Positions 25,817 to 34,693 of a stretch of 50,115 nucleotides of DNA are shown here, piece after piece. Position 1 is the stretch's first letter; each line of letters starts with the position of its first letter. The translations under genes were made by a program, and so were the position numbers. Under the pieces are notes generated by a model. That model worked only from the letters and a program-made list of their open reading frames with translations, ran no database searches and was not told the DNA's origin. This stretch comes from Lysobacter sp. (GTDB lineage Bacteria > Pseudomonadota > Gammaproteobacteria > Xanthomonadales > Xanthomonadaceae), in assembly GCA_030151365.1 (NCBI GenBank), contig JASLDW010000069.1:1-50115 (forward strand), read 5' to 3'.

Positions 25817-27526
25817 TCAGGCACCCAGCCTGACGAGCAGTGCGTCACGGTCCAGCGATTCCGCCTCGGCCGCGCGACGATGGCGGTATTCGAACTGGCC
25901 GGCGGCGAGGCCGCGCTCGGAGACCACCACCCGGTGCGGGATGCCGATCAGTTCCATGTCGGCGAACATCGCGCCGGGGCGCAGGCCGCGGTCGTCGAGC
26001 ACGACGTCGATGCCGCGTTGCTGGAGTTCGTCGTGAAGCGCTTGGGCGGCTGCGGCGACAGCCGGATCGTTCTTGGGATTGATCACGCACACCGCGACCG
26101 ACCACGGCGCCATCGCTTCCGGCCAGATGATGCCGGCGTCGTCGTGGTTCTGTTCGATCGCTGCCGCCACGATGCGCGACACGCCCACGCCGTAGCAGCC
26201 CATCGCCGGGTTGACCGGCTTGCCGCTGGCGTCGAGCACGGTGCACTTCATCGCCTCGGAATACTTGCGGCCGAGCGCGAACACGTGGCCGACCTCGATG
26301 CCGCGCGCGATCTGCAGCACGCCCTTGCCGTCGGGCGAGGGATCGCCGGCGACGACATTGCGGATGTCGGCGACTTCCGGTTCCGCCAAGTCGCGGCCCC
26401 AGTTGACGCCGGCGATGTGGAAGCCGGGCTTGTTGGCGCCGACCACGAAGTCGGACATCGCCGCGACGCTGCGATCGGCGATCACGCGGATCGGCTTCTT
26501 CGCGTTCAGCGGGCCGAGGAAGCCAGGTTCGCTGCCGAGGTATTCGAGGATTTCCGCTTCGGTCGCCAGGCGGTATTCGCCGAGGCCGGGCAGCTTGGCC
26601 AGCTTGATCTCGTTGATCATGTGGTCGCCGCGCACCAGCGCCAGCACGAACTGGTCGTTGCCATCGGCATCGCTGCCCATGATCGCCACCGACTTGGCGG
26701 TGCGCTGCAGCGGGATGCCCATCAGCGCGGCGACGTCCTCGCAGGTCTTCTGCGTCGGCGTGTCGATGTCGCGCAGGGCTTCCGTCGCGGCACCGCGCGG
26801 ACCGGGCGACACCGCCTCCGCCAGCTCGACATTGGCCGCGTAATCGGAACCGTCGGAGAACACCGTGGCGTCCTCGCCGGAATCGGCCAGCACCTGGAAT
26901 TCGTGCGAGGCACTGCCGCCGATCGCGCCGGTATCGGCGGCCACCGCGCGGAACTTCAACCCGAGACGGGTGAAGATGCGGGTGTAGGTGTCGTACATGT
27001 TGCGGTATTCGGCGTGCAGCGAGTCATCGTCGAGATGGAAGGAATAGGCATCCTTCATCATGAATTCGCGCGCGCGCATCACGCCGAAGCGCGGACGGAT
27101 CTCGTCACGGAACTTGGTGCTGATCTGGTAGAGATTGATCGGCAGCTGCTTGTAGCTGGTGAGTTCGTTGCGCGCGAAGTCGGTCACCGCTTCCTCGGCG
27201 GTGGGGCTGAAGCAGTATTCCTGCTCCTTGCGGTCGCTGATCTTCAGCAGCTGGCCGCCGAACTTCTCCCAGCGCCCGGTTTCCTCCCACAACTCCCTGG
27301 GCTGGATCAGCGGCAACGCCATCTCGATCGCACCGGCGCGGTTCATCTCCTCGCGGACGATGCCCTCGACCTTGCGCAGGACGCGCAGGCCCAGCGGCGA
27401 CCAGGCGTAGAGCCCGGCGGCGAGCTTGCGGATCATCCCGGTCCGGAGCATCAGTTTGTGGCTGATCAGCTCGGCCTCGGCGGGGGTTTCCTTTTCGGTC
27501 CTGAGGTGGAATTGCGAGAGGCGCAT
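25817..27526 (-). CDS. proS: Prolyl-tRNA synthetase
   Basis: ProS attaches proline to tRNA-Pro. The 569-residue protein is the bacterial class II type with a YbaK-like editing insertion (roughly residues 230-390). Class II motifs are visible: MLRTGMIRKLAAGLYAWSPLGLRVLRKVEGIVREEMN (motif 1), FRDEIRPRFGVMRAREFMMKDAYSF (motif 2) and GCYGVGVSRIVAAAIEQ (motif 3 region). The start MRLSQFHLRTEKETP is standard; in-frame codons upstream would run into the pssA start region. proS and pssA are divergent with 104 bases between. Confidence 0.97.
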   Translation of the reverse strand: MRLSQFHLRTEKETPAEAELISHKLMLRTGMIRKLAAGLYAWSPLGLRVLRKVEGIVREEMNRAGAIEMALPLIQPRELWEETGRWEKFGGQLLKISDRKEQEYCFSPTAEEAVTDFARNELTSYKQLPINLYQISTKFRDEIRPRFGVMRAREFMMKDAYSFHLDDDSLHAEYRNMYDTYTRIFTRLGLKFRAVAADTGAIGGSASHEFQVLADSGEDATVFSDGSDYAANVELAEAVSPGPRGAATEALRDIDTPTQKTCEDVAALMGIPLQRTAKSVAIMGSDADGNDQFVLALVRGDHMINEIKLAKLPGLGEYRLATEAEILEYLGSEPGFLGPLNAKKPIRVIADRSVAAMSDFVVGANKPGFHIAGVNWGRDLAEPEVADIRNVVAGDPSPDGKGVLQIARGIEVGHVFALGRKYSEAMKCTVLDASGKPVNPAMGCYGVGVSRIVAAAIEQNHDDAGIIWPEAMAPWSVAVCVINPKNDPAVAAAAQALHDELQQRGIDVVLDDRGLRPGAMFADMELIGIPHRVVVSERGLAAGQFEYRHRRAAEAESLDRDALLVRLGA

Positions 27527-27630
27527 TGCGCGGTATCCGGAAAATTGCGACGACCCCCGATTGTGCCATGCAGCAGGGGTTTCCGCCCCGGATTCCGGCC
27601 TTGGCCGCGCGTCCGGGTACACTGCCGCCA

Positions 27631-28395
27631 ATGAGTGTCCCGACCCCGTCGCCCGCGCGCCGCAGCGTCTACCTGCTGCCCAACCTGTTCACCACCGGAG
27701 CTTTGTTCTCCGGTTTCTACTCGATCATCGCCTCGTCGCAGGGGCTGGTCGAACACGCCTGCATCGCCATCTTCATCGCCGCGATCCTCGACGGGCTGGA
27801 TGGCCGCGTCGCCCGCCTGACCAACACCCAGAGCGAGTTCGGCGTGCAGTACGACTCGCTCTCCGACCTGATCAGCTTCGGCATGGCGCCGGCGCTGCTG
27901 GTCTACCACTGGGCGCTGGAATCCCTGCGCGACCAGGGCGCGACGGCGGGCAAGCTCGGCTGGCTGGCGGCCTTCCTCTACGCGGCCTGCGCCGCGCTGC
28001 GGCTGGCGCGCTTCAACAGCCAGGTCGGCACCGTCGACAAGCGCTGGTTCATCGGCCTCGCCAGCCCGGCAGCGGCGGCGGTGTTGTCGAGTTTCGTGTG
28101 GACCTTCCACGGCCTCGGCTGGAGCGATGGCGACGAACTGAGCCTGCCGGTCCTGGCGCTGACGGTGATCGTCGCATTGCTGATGGTCAGCCGCGTGCGC
28201 TACACCAGCTTCAAGGGGGGTGGCAGCGGTCCGCGTTCCGAACGCGTGCCCTTCATGATGCTGGTGGGCGTGGTGATCGCGCTGATCGCGCTGGCACTGG
28301 AACCCGCGCGCACCTTGCTCTGCGTGTTCGGGTTGTACGCCCTCTCCGGTCCGGTGATGATGCTGGTGCGTCGTCGCCCGGGGGCGCCTGCGTGA
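27631..28395 (+). CDS. pssA: CDP-diacylglycerol-serine O-phosphatidyltransferase
   Basis: This integral membrane enzyme makes phosphatidylserine from CDP-diacylglycerol and serine. The 254-residue protein has the CDP-alcohol phosphotransferase motif DGLDGRVARL...GVQYDSLSD (DGxxARx8Gx3Dx3D) near residues 55-78 and about eight hydrophobic helices. NLFTTGALFSGFYSII at the N-terminus is typical of this PssA type. It is coupled through a GTGA overlap to the 96-residue gene that follows. Confidence 0.92.
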   Translation: MSVPTPSPARRSVYLLPNLFTTGALFSGFYSIIASSQGLVEHACIAIFIAAILDGLDGRVARLTNTQSEFGVQYDSLSDLISFGMAPALLVYHWALESLRDQGATAGKLGWLAAFLYAACAALRLARFNSQVGTVDKRWFIGLASPAAAAVLSSFVWTFHGLGWSDGDELSLPVLALTVIVALLMVSRVRYTSFKGGGSGPRSERVPFMMLVGVVIALIALALEPARTLLCVFGLYALSGPVMMLVRRRPGAPA

Positions 28396-28682
28396 ATTGG
28401 GATGCGTTCCAGCGCGAGGCCCTGGCCGAGCTCGGCATCGAGCTTTACACGCTGGGAGTCGGCGATGCCCCGGTCGCCGCCCCGGCCGCGAACGAGGGTG
28501 TCGCGCCACGCGCGCGCGCGGAAAGCGGCGATGTCTTGCTGCGCCATCTGTTGAAAGCGGCCGGTGGCGGTGACCGCGAACAGGCGGTGCTGGCATTGGC
28601 CGAACCGTTGTCCGGCCTGCGCGGCAATGCCGCTGCCAAGCGCGCGCTGTGGCCCTTGCTGAGGCGGTTGCGGCGGCCATGA
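28392..28682 (+). CDS. Small protein upstream of rimI, candidate DNA polymerase III psi subunit (HolD-like)
   Basis: A 96-residue protein starts with GTG overlapping the pssA stop (GTGA) and ends overlapping rimI (ATGA). Residues 1-23 (NWDAFQREALAELGIELYTL) resemble the N-terminal clamp-loader-binding peptide of E. coli psi, and LSGLRGNAAAKRALWPLL near the C-terminus resembles the psi C-terminal LTDLRANPTARAALWQQI as I recall it. SGDVLLRHLLKAAG may match the region between. In E. coli holD also lies directly upstream of and overlaps rimI. The middle is much shorter than in the 137-residue E. coli protein. A partner chi (holC) is at 32668. The identification is by eye and needs a profile search. 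Confidence 0.6.
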   Translation: MNWDAFQREALAELGIELYTLGVGDAPVAAPAANEGVAPRARAESGDVLLRHLLKAAGGGDREQAVLALAEPLSGLRGNAAAKRALWPLLRRLRRP

Positions 28683-29164
28683 GTGCGGTGACGTCGCCAC
28701 CGCCAATGCCGGCGGGCCGCCTGCGCCCGATCCGCGAAAGCGATCTTGATGCGGTGATGGCGGTGGAAGAGCGTGGCTATCCGCATCCGTGGTCGCGCAA
28801 GGTGTTCCGCGATTGCCTGCGTGCGGGGTATTCGGCATGGATGCTGGAAGACGGAGTCGGCGACGTGCTCGGTTATGGCGTATTGAGCCATGCCGCCGAC
28901 GAATGCCATCTGCTCAATCTGTGCATCGACCCACGGGTGCAGTCACGGGGACTGGGACGCTCGTTGCTGACATCGCTGTTGCAGCTGGCGCGCACCCGTG
29001 GCGCCCGCCAGATGTTCCTCGAGGTGCGGCCGTCGAATACGCACGCGATCGCGCTGTACCACGGCATCGGCTTCAACGAGATCGGACGGCGTCCGCGCTA
29101 TTACCCCGCGGCGAACGGCCAGCGCGAAGACGCGATCGTGATGGCGATGGAGTTGATGGACTAG
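28679..29164 (+). CDS. rimI: Ribosomal-protein-alanine N-acetyltransferase
   Basis: RimI acetylates the N-terminal alanine of ribosomal protein S18. The 161-residue GNAT protein has the acetyl-CoA loop VQSRGLGRSLL and LEVRPSNTHAIALYHGIGFNEIGRRPRYYP, both characteristic of RimI. The ATG at 28679 overlaps the preceding stop by four bases. It ends in the intergenic region that holds hairpin element copy A. Confidence 0.93.
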   Translation: MSAVTSPPPMPAGRLRPIRESDLDAVMAVEERGYPHPWSRKVFRDCLRAGYSAWMLEDGVGDVLGYGVLSHAADECHLLNLCIDPRVQSRGLGRSLLTSLLQLARTRGARQMFLEVRPSNTHAIALYHGIGFNEIGRRPRYYPAANGQREDAIVMAMELMD

Positions 29165-29216
29165 CACGTGCTGGCTTGGCGCTTGTTGTCCTGGGCGTAG
29201 CGAGGGGCTGCTTCTA

Positions 29217-29608
29217 GCGAAAGCGTGTCGCCCGGCTGTGCGCCGTCGCGGTTGTCCGTGTGGCCGGCACGCCGTGAATACGTCCATGTAGGCTCGGGCT
29301 CGCCATCCATGGCTCGCACGGCCGGCCACGCGGACGAACCGCACGGCGCCGCCGGTGGGAGGTTTTCGATAGAGCGACCGCAGGCGACATGAGTGCTTTT
29401 GCTTCACTCCACTCAGCAAGCGCGTGCGGTTGGGGGAGAAAGAGCAACAGCTCGCGCTTCTCGCAATGTGCAACAACACGCGCGCGGAAGTGGGTGCGCC
29501 AGTCGGGTGCGCGGGCATTGCGCCGCATGGATGCGGCGCATGAGCCTACATGGACGTATTCACGGCGCCCCGCGCGGCCGAGCTGGTCACCCACGCACCA
29601 GCGCGTGC
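29217..29608. repeat. Hairpin element, copy A (non-coding, inverted relative to copy B)
   Basis: This 392-bp element fills most of the 472-bp gap between the converging rimI and valS genes and has a second copy, inverted, at 36901-37298. Two identical 26-base arms containing GTGAATACGTCCATGTAGGC face each other at 29270-29295 and 29542-29567, 246 bp apart. Next to the right arm is a perfect 10-bp hairpin at 29519-29540; the equivalent on the left is degenerate. An outer arm pair (29250-29268 with 29321-29340) brackets the left arm. The GTAG next to a GC-rich hairpin recalls REP elements of Stenotrophomonas. No reading frame or transposase is in it. Nothing else was seen in 29165-29216 or 29609-29636. 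Confidence 0.85.
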
Positions 29609-29636
29609 AGTGCTGTTGCTTTACGTCGGGCGAGCA

Positions 29637-32426
29637 TTACCCCAACCGCGCGCGCTGCCCCGCCAACGCATCGCGCTGCGCGGTCCACTCGCCGAGGCGC
29701 TGGCGTTCCTGCTCGATCACGTGCGCGGGCGCCTTGCCTTCGAACGCCGCGAGCTTGTTCTGCGACTTCGTCAGCTCGCCTTCGACGCGCTTCAATTCCT
29801 TGTCGAGGCGTGCGCGTTCGGCGTCGAGATCGACCAGTCCTTCCAGCGGCACGAACAGGTCGAGATCGCCGACGCGCGCCGCGGCTGCCGCCGGCGGTTC
29901 GCCAGCGAGGGCTTCGATGCGTTCGATGCGGGCAAGGAAGCGCAGCGCTGCGTCGAAGGTCGACACGCGCGCGGTATCGCCGGCGTTGTCGCCGCGCACC
30001 AGCAGCGTGACCTGCTTCGCCGGCGAGATGCCGAGTTCGCTGCGCACGCGGCGCAGCGCGGTCACCATCGACTTCAGCCATTCGATGTCGTCGCTGGCCT
30101 GGCCGTAGGCGCCGGCATCGAAGTCCGACGCCTGCGGATAAGCCTGGGTCATGATGCTGCCGGACTTGCCGAGCTTGGGCGCGACCGCCTGCCACAGTTC
30201 CTCGCTCACGAACGGCACCAGCGGATGCAGCAGGCACAGCAGGCGTTCGAGCACGAACAGCAGGGTGTGGCGGGTGGAATCGGCGGCGACCTTGTCGTCG
30301 CCATTCAAGGCCGGCTTGGCGAGTTCGACGAACCAGTCGCAGAACTGGTTCCAGGCGAATTCGTACAGCGTCTGCGCCAGCAGGTCGAAGCGGTAGCTCG
30401 CGAAATACTCGCCGGCTTCGGCACTGGTCCTGGCGAGCTGCGCGAGGATCCACTTCTCGGCATCGGTCTTCGGCTGCGGCATGCCAGTGAAGCGCGCGTC
30501 GTCGCCGACGTTCATCAGCGCGAAGCGCGTCGCGTTCCACAGCTTGTTGCAGAAATTCTTGTAGCCCTCGGCACGGGCGAGATCGAACTTGATGTCGCGG
30601 CCGGGGCCGGCCAGCGCGCACATGGTGAAGCGCAACGCGTCGGCGCCGTGGGCGGCGATGCCGTCCGGGAATTCCTTGCGCGTGGCCTTCTCGATCTTGG
30701 GCGCGTCCTGCGGCTTCATCAGCCCGCTGGTGCGCTTGGCGACCAGCGCGTCGGCGCTGATGCCGTCGATGATGTCGATCGGATCGAGGATGTTGCCCTT
30801 CGACTTCGACATTTTCTGGCCGTCCTTGTCGCGGACCAAGCCGGTGATGTAGACGTCGCGGAACGGCACTTCGCCGGTCAGCGCGTCGGTCATCATGATC
30901 ATGCGCGCGACCCAGAAGAAGATGATGTCGAAGCCGGTCACCAGCACGCTGGTCGGCAGGTAGCGGTCGAAGCCGCGCTCGGCCATCGCCTGCGGATTCG
31001 GCCAGCCCATGGTGCTGATCGGCCAGATCGCCGAGGAGAACCAGGTTTCCAGCACGTCGCTGTCCTGGCGCAACGCCGGTGCGGTGCCGCCGTGCTTCGC
31101 CGAGGCCTGCGCGCGCGCTTCTTCCTCGTCGTGGGCGACGTAGACATTGCCGGCGTCGTCGAACCACGCCGGGATGCGGTGGCCCCACCACAGCTGGCGG
31201 CTGATGGTCCAATCCTGGATGTTCTCCATCCAGTGGCGATAGGTGTTGATCCAGTTCGGCGGCACGAATTTCACCGAACCGTTCTCGACCAGTTCGAGAC
31301 CGCGCTTGGCGAGATCGTCCATCTTCACGAACCACTGGTCGGTGAGATAGGGCTCGATCACCTGGCCGCTGCGATCGCCGCGCGGCACCTGCAGGCGATG
31401 CGGCTTGGTCTCGACCAGATGGCCCTGCGCGTCGAGGTCGGCGAGCACCGCCTTGCGCGCGGCGACGCGGTCGAGGCCGCGATACTGTTCCGGTGCGTTG
31501 TCGTTGATGCAGGCGACGTCGGTGAAGATGTTGATCAGCGGCAGGTTGTGGCGCTGGCCCACCGCGTAGTCGTTGAAGTCGTGCGCGGGCGTGACCTTGA
31601 CCACGCCGGTGCCGAATTCGCGATCGACGTAGTCGTCGGCGATCACCGGGATTTCGCGGCCCACCAGCGGCAGGCGCACGCGCTTGCCGACCAGCGCGGC
31701 ATAGCGCTCGTCTTCCGGATGCACCATCACCGCGGTGTCGCCGATCATCGTTTCCGGGCGCGTCGTCGCGACCACGACATGGTCGGGCTGGCCCGGTTCG
31801 GCATCGATCACGTCGTAGCGGATCGACCACAGGTGGCCGTTCTCTTCCTCGCTCACCACTTCCAGATCGGACACCGCGGTCTGCAGCACCGGATCCCAGT
31901 TCACCAGGCGCTGGCCGCGATAGATCAGCCCACGCTCGAACAGGCGCACGAAGGTTTCGATCACCGCGGCGGACGGCGCTTCATCCATGGTGAAGGTCTT
32001 GCGCGACCAATCGCCGGACGCGCCGATGCGGCGCATCTGGCGTTCGATGTTGTCGCCGGACTGGCCCTTCCATTCCCACACTTTCTCGATGAACTTGTCG
32101 CGACCGAGCGAGTCGCGCGTTTCACCCGCGCCGGCGATGGCGAGATTGCGCGACACCACCATCTCGGTGGCGATGCCGGCATGGTCGCTGCCGACCTGCC
32201 ACAACGTGCGGAAGCCGCGCATGCGGTGGTAGCGCACCAGCGCGTCCATCAGCGACAGCTGGAAGGCGTGGCCCATGTGCAGCGTGCCGGTGACGTTCGG
32301 CGGCGGCAGCAGGATGGTGTAGGCGGGACCGTCGCCCTGCGGCGCGAAGACGCCGGACGCTTCCCATTGCGCGTACAGGCGGCTTTCGATGTCGGCGGGC
32401 TGGTAGCTCTGGGCGAGGTCGGTCAT
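29637..32426 (-). CDS. valS: Valyl-tRNA synthetase
   Basis: ValS charges tRNA-Val. The 929-residue class I enzyme has the HIGH-equivalent PPPNVTGTLHMGHAF near residue 45, the editing-domain region TTRPETMIGDTAV, the catalytic KMSKSKGN, and a C-terminal coiled-coil tail (LDLDAERARLDKELKRVEGELTKSQNKLA). It ends the leftward pepA-holC-(pmp3-like)-valS unit, a classic gammaproteobacterial arrangement. Confidence 0.98.
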   Translation of the reverse strand: MTDLAQSYQPADIESRLYAQWEASGVFAPQGDGPAYTILLPPPNVTGTLHMGHAFQLSLMDALVRYHRMRGFRTLWQVGSDHAGIATEMVVSRNLAIAGAGETRDSLGRDKFIEKVWEWKGQSGDNIERQMRRIGASGDWSRKTFTMDEAPSAAVIETFVRLFERGLIYRGQRLVNWDPVLQTAVSDLEVVSEEENGHLWSIRYDVIDAEPGQPDHVVVATTRPETMIGDTAVMVHPEDERYAALVGKRVRLPLVGREIPVIADDYVDREFGTGVVKVTPAHDFNDYAVGQRHNLPLINIFTDVACINDNAPEQYRGLDRVAARKAVLADLDAQGHLVETKPHRLQVPRGDRSGQVIEPYLTDQWFVKMDDLAKRGLELVENGSVKFVPPNWINTYRHWMENIQDWTISRQLWWGHRIPAWFDDAGNVYVAHDEEEARAQASAKHGGTAPALRQDSDVLETWFSSAIWPISTMGWPNPQAMAERGFDRYLPTSVLVTGFDIIFFWVARMIMMTDALTGEVPFRDVYITGLVRDKDGQKMSKSKGNILDPIDIIDGISADALVAKRTSGLMKPQDAPKIEKATRKEFPDGIAAHGADALRFTMCALAGPGRDIKFDLARAEGYKNFCNKLWNATRFALMNVGDDARFTGMPQPKTDAEKWILAQLARTSAEAGEYFASYRFDLLAQTLYEFAWNQFCDWFVELAKPALNGDDKVAADSTRHTLLFVLERLLCLLHPLVPFVSEELWQAVAPKLGKSGSIMTQAYPQASDFDAGAYGQASDDIEWLKSMVTALRRVRSELGISPAKQVTLLVRGDNAGDTARVSTFDAALRFLARIERIEALAGEPPAAAAARVGDLDLFVPLEGLVDLDAERARLDKELKRVEGELTKSQNKLAAFEGKAPAHVIEQERQRLGEWTAQRDALAGQRARLG

Positions 32427-32460
32427 GGCGGATTGAAGCGTTTGCGTGGAATGGATGGGA

Positions 32461-32649
32461 TCAGCCGCGCAAGGCGCGACGGATCTTCTGGTCGGTGTGG
32501 TACTGGCTGACGGCGTAGGCCGCCCAGATCGCGGCAGGCACCCAGCCGATCAGGGTGATCTGCAGGATCAGGCACGCGATGCCCGCGAACGGACGACCGA
32601 TGGTGAAGAAGGCGAACCAGGGCAGGACAATGGCGATCAGCAGGCGCAT
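32461..32649 (-). CDS. YqaE/Pmp3-family small membrane protein
   Basis: A 62-residue peptide with two hydrophobic helices (MRLLIAIVLPWFAFFTIGR and GIACLILQITLIGWVPAAIWAAYAV) has the layout of Pmp3/YqaE proteins, which influence membrane potential and ion leakage in yeast and plants; the bacterial function is unclear. It sits between holC and valS, two genes that are usually neighbours, so it looks inserted into the pepA-holC-valS unit. Gaps are 18 bases to holC and 34 to valS. Confidence 0.82.
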   Translation of the reverse strand: MRLLIAIVLPWFAFFTIGRPFAGIACLILQITLIGWVPAAIWAAYAVSQYHTDQKIRRALRG

Positions 32650-32667
32650 CGGTGTGTTCTCATCGGC

Positions 32668-33093
32668 TTACATGTCGTGTTTTTTCACGTCGAACCCGCG
32701 CGACTGATAGTGCTTCCAGCGTTCGCGCAACGGGCCGCGCGCGGCGGGATCGGCGGGCACGACTTCCAGCACGCGATCGAACGTGCCTTCCACCACGCCG
32801 TCGCGCAGGTTGATCACCAGCGGGCGCAGCGCCACATCGCTGTCGGGGGTCGCGATCAGCACCGCGGCTTCGTCCTCGTCCTCATCGCTGCCGGCGATCT
32901 GGTGCGGAATGTAGGCGTCGGGATCGAACGACCACAGCAGGTCGTCGAGCGCTTCCGCCTGCGCCGCGTCGCGCGTCAGCACCAGCGTGTAGAGACCGGC
33001 CTCGAAGGCCTTGCGCGCGAGTTCGCACACCAGCAGCAGCGGTTCCTCGCGAAACCGCGGCTTGTCGATCAGGTAGAAGTCGGCGCGTGGCAC
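32668..33093 (-). CDS. holC: DNA polymerase III subunit chi
   Basis: Chi binds psi in the clamp loader and contacts single-stranded-DNA-binding protein. The 141-residue protein starts (GTG) MPRADFYLIDKPRF and has ELARKAFEAGLYTLVLTRD, ALDDLLWSFDPDAYIPHQ and the C-terminal ERWKHYQSRGFDVKKHDM, all typical of HolC. It starts 5 bases after the pepA stop. A candidate psi gene is in the same window at 28392. Confidence 0.95.
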   Translation of the reverse strand: MPRADFYLIDKPRFREEPLLLVCELARKAFEAGLYTLVLTRDAAQAEALDDLLWSFDPDAYIPHQIAGSDEDEDEAAVLIATPDSDVALRPLVINLRDGVVEGTFDRVLEVVPADPAARGPLRERWKHYQSRGFDVKKHDM

Positions 33094-33098
33094 TCAGT

Positions 33099-34580
33099 TC
33101 ACGCGGCGCGGTCGAGCAGCCACTGGCTGAGCAGGCCGACCGGACGGCCGGTGGCCATGCCCATCTTGCCCTCGCCATTGGCGACGCCGGCGATGTCCAT
33201 GTGCGCCCAGCGCTGGCCCTCGGTGAAGCGCGACAGGAAGCAGCCGGCGGTGATCGCGCCGCCCCAGCGCCCGCCGATGTTGTAGACGTCGGCGAAGGCG
33301 GAATCGAGCATGGTCTGGTATTCGTCCCACAGCGGCATCTGCCAGGCGCGGTCGAACACGGTTTCGCCGGCATCGATCAACTCACGGGCGAGATCGTCAT
33401 CTGATTTGGTCATCACGCCGGTGGCGAACTTGCCGAGCGCGACCACCATCGCGCCGGTGAGCGTGGCGACGTCGATCAGCGCCTGCGGCTCGAAGCGCTG
33501 TGCATAGGTCAGGGCGTCGCACAGGATCAGGCGGCCTTCGGCATCGGTATTGCCGACTTCGATGGTCTTGCCCGACATGCTGGTGATGACGTCGGAGGGG
33601 CGATAGGCGTCGCCGTCGGGCATGTTCTCGACCGCCGCGGCGATCGCGACGAGGTTGATCGGCAGGTCCATGCCGACCGCCGACACGAAGGCGCCGAGCA
33701 CGGTGGCCGCGCCGCACATGTCGTACTTCATCTCCTCGATGCCGCCCTGCACCTTGAGGTTGATGCCGCCGGTGTCGAAGGTGATGCCCTTGCCGACCAG
33801 CACATAGGGCTTGGCGTCGCCGCCGTTGGAATACTTCAGCACCACCAGCTTGGGGCGATTGGCCGAACCGCGCGCCACCGCGAGCAGCGAGCCCATGCCG
33901 AGGGCTTCCATCGCCGCATCGTCCAGTACTTCGCAGCCGACCTTGTCGAAATTCTTCGCGAACGATTGCGCCTGCTCGGCGACATAGGCGGGATTGCACA
34001 CGTTCGGCGGCAGGTTGCCGAGTTCGCGCGCGAAGGCGACGCCGCCGGCGATGGCGATGCCGCGGGCGAGCGCCAGGTCGTCATCGCCCTGGATCGCGAA
34101 CTGCTCGAGGCCGGTCTCTTCGCGCTTCTTGTTGTCCTTGCCCAGCGTGGCGACGTAGCGGTAGCAGGCGTGGTCGGCGGCGATCGCGGCCTGGCGGATC
34201 GCCCAGGCGGCGTCGCGGTCCTTGACCGCCACTTCGCTCAGCGTGAACAGGGCGCGCTTGACCGGGCCGGTGCGCAGGGCGCGGGCGGCATCCCCCGCGG
34301 CCTTGAGGTACTGCGGGGTGGCGAACTTGTCCGCATCGCCCAGTCCGATCACCAGCACGCGCGGCGCGGTGACGCCGGCGATGTCGTGGAGCAGGGCGCT
34401 GGCGCCGGTCTTGCCGGAGAGGTCGCCGCGTTCGGCGAGCTTGGACAGGTGGCCGCCGCTGGCGCGATCCACGGCCTGGCCGCTGGCGGTGAAGGTCTTG
34501 TCGGCGAACAGGCCGATCACCAGGCAATCGGTGTCGAAGTGGAGGGGATCGGCGTGGTTCAGTGCAAATTCGAGGGCCAT
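33099..34580 (-). CDS. pepA: Leucyl aminopeptidase (cytosol aminopeptidase)
   Basis: A M17 aminopeptidase that removes N-terminal residues and, in E. coli, also acts as a DNA-binding partner in Xer recombination. The 493-residue protein has KGITFDTGGINLK, the signature NTDAEGRLIL, and MKYDMCGAATVLG, carrying the zinc/manganese ligands. The ATG at 34580 is preferred over a TTG one codon upstream. It is first in the leftward pepA-holC-valS unit and is divergent from lptF. An XerD recombinase is encoded at 37794. Confidence 0.97.
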   Translation of the reverse strand: MALEFALNHADPLHFDTDCLVIGLFADKTFTASGQAVDRASGGHLSKLAERGDLSGKTGASALLHDIAGVTAPRVLVIGLGDADKFATPQYLKAAGDAARALRTGPVKRALFTLSEVAVKDRDAAWAIRQAAIAADHACYRYVATLGKDNKKREETGLEQFAIQGDDDLALARGIAIAGGVAFARELGNLPPNVCNPAYVAEQAQSFAKNFDKVGCEVLDDAAMEALGMGSLLAVARGSANRPKLVVLKYSNGGDAKPYVLVGKGITFDTGGINLKVQGGIEEMKYDMCGAATVLGAFVSAVGMDLPINLVAIAAAVENMPDGDAYRPSDVITSMSGKTIEVGNTDAEGRLILCDALTYAQRFEPQALIDVATLTGAMVVALGKFATGVMTKSDDDLARELIDAGETVFDRAWQMPLWDEYQTMLDSAFADVYNIGGRWGGAITAGCFLSRFTEGQRWAHMDIAGVANGEGKMGMATGRPVGLLSQWLLDRAA

Positions 34581-34604
34581 CAACGAGATTCCTGCAGACT
34601 AACG

Positions 34605-34610
34605 TACAAT
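34605..34610 (+). promoter_or_regulatory. Possible -10 box in the pepA/lptF divergent gap
   Basis: TACAAT lies 83 bases before the lptF ATG, in the 113-base divergent region. It matches the hexamer seen before rmlB, scoA and purL but is further from the start codon. No clear -35 was seen. Confidence 0.25.
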
Positions 34611-34693
34611 CCCCCATCCCCCCGCGCGGGGACGGTCCCAGGACTGCGTCGCGTGAACCCGATAGTTTAGCGGTAACAGGCCCGAAGCCCCGA

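Noticed and set aside
24302..27634. A 1110-codon + strand open frame across thrE and opposite proS
   Set aside because: It overlaps thrE out of frame and then runs antisense to proS; its composition is low-complexity Arg/His and has no motifs.
34655..34680. GATAGTTTAGCGGTAACAG before lptF resembles a tRNA D-arm
   Set aside because: No matching acceptor, anticodon or T-arm sequence (no GGTTCGA-type box) is found within 80 bases.
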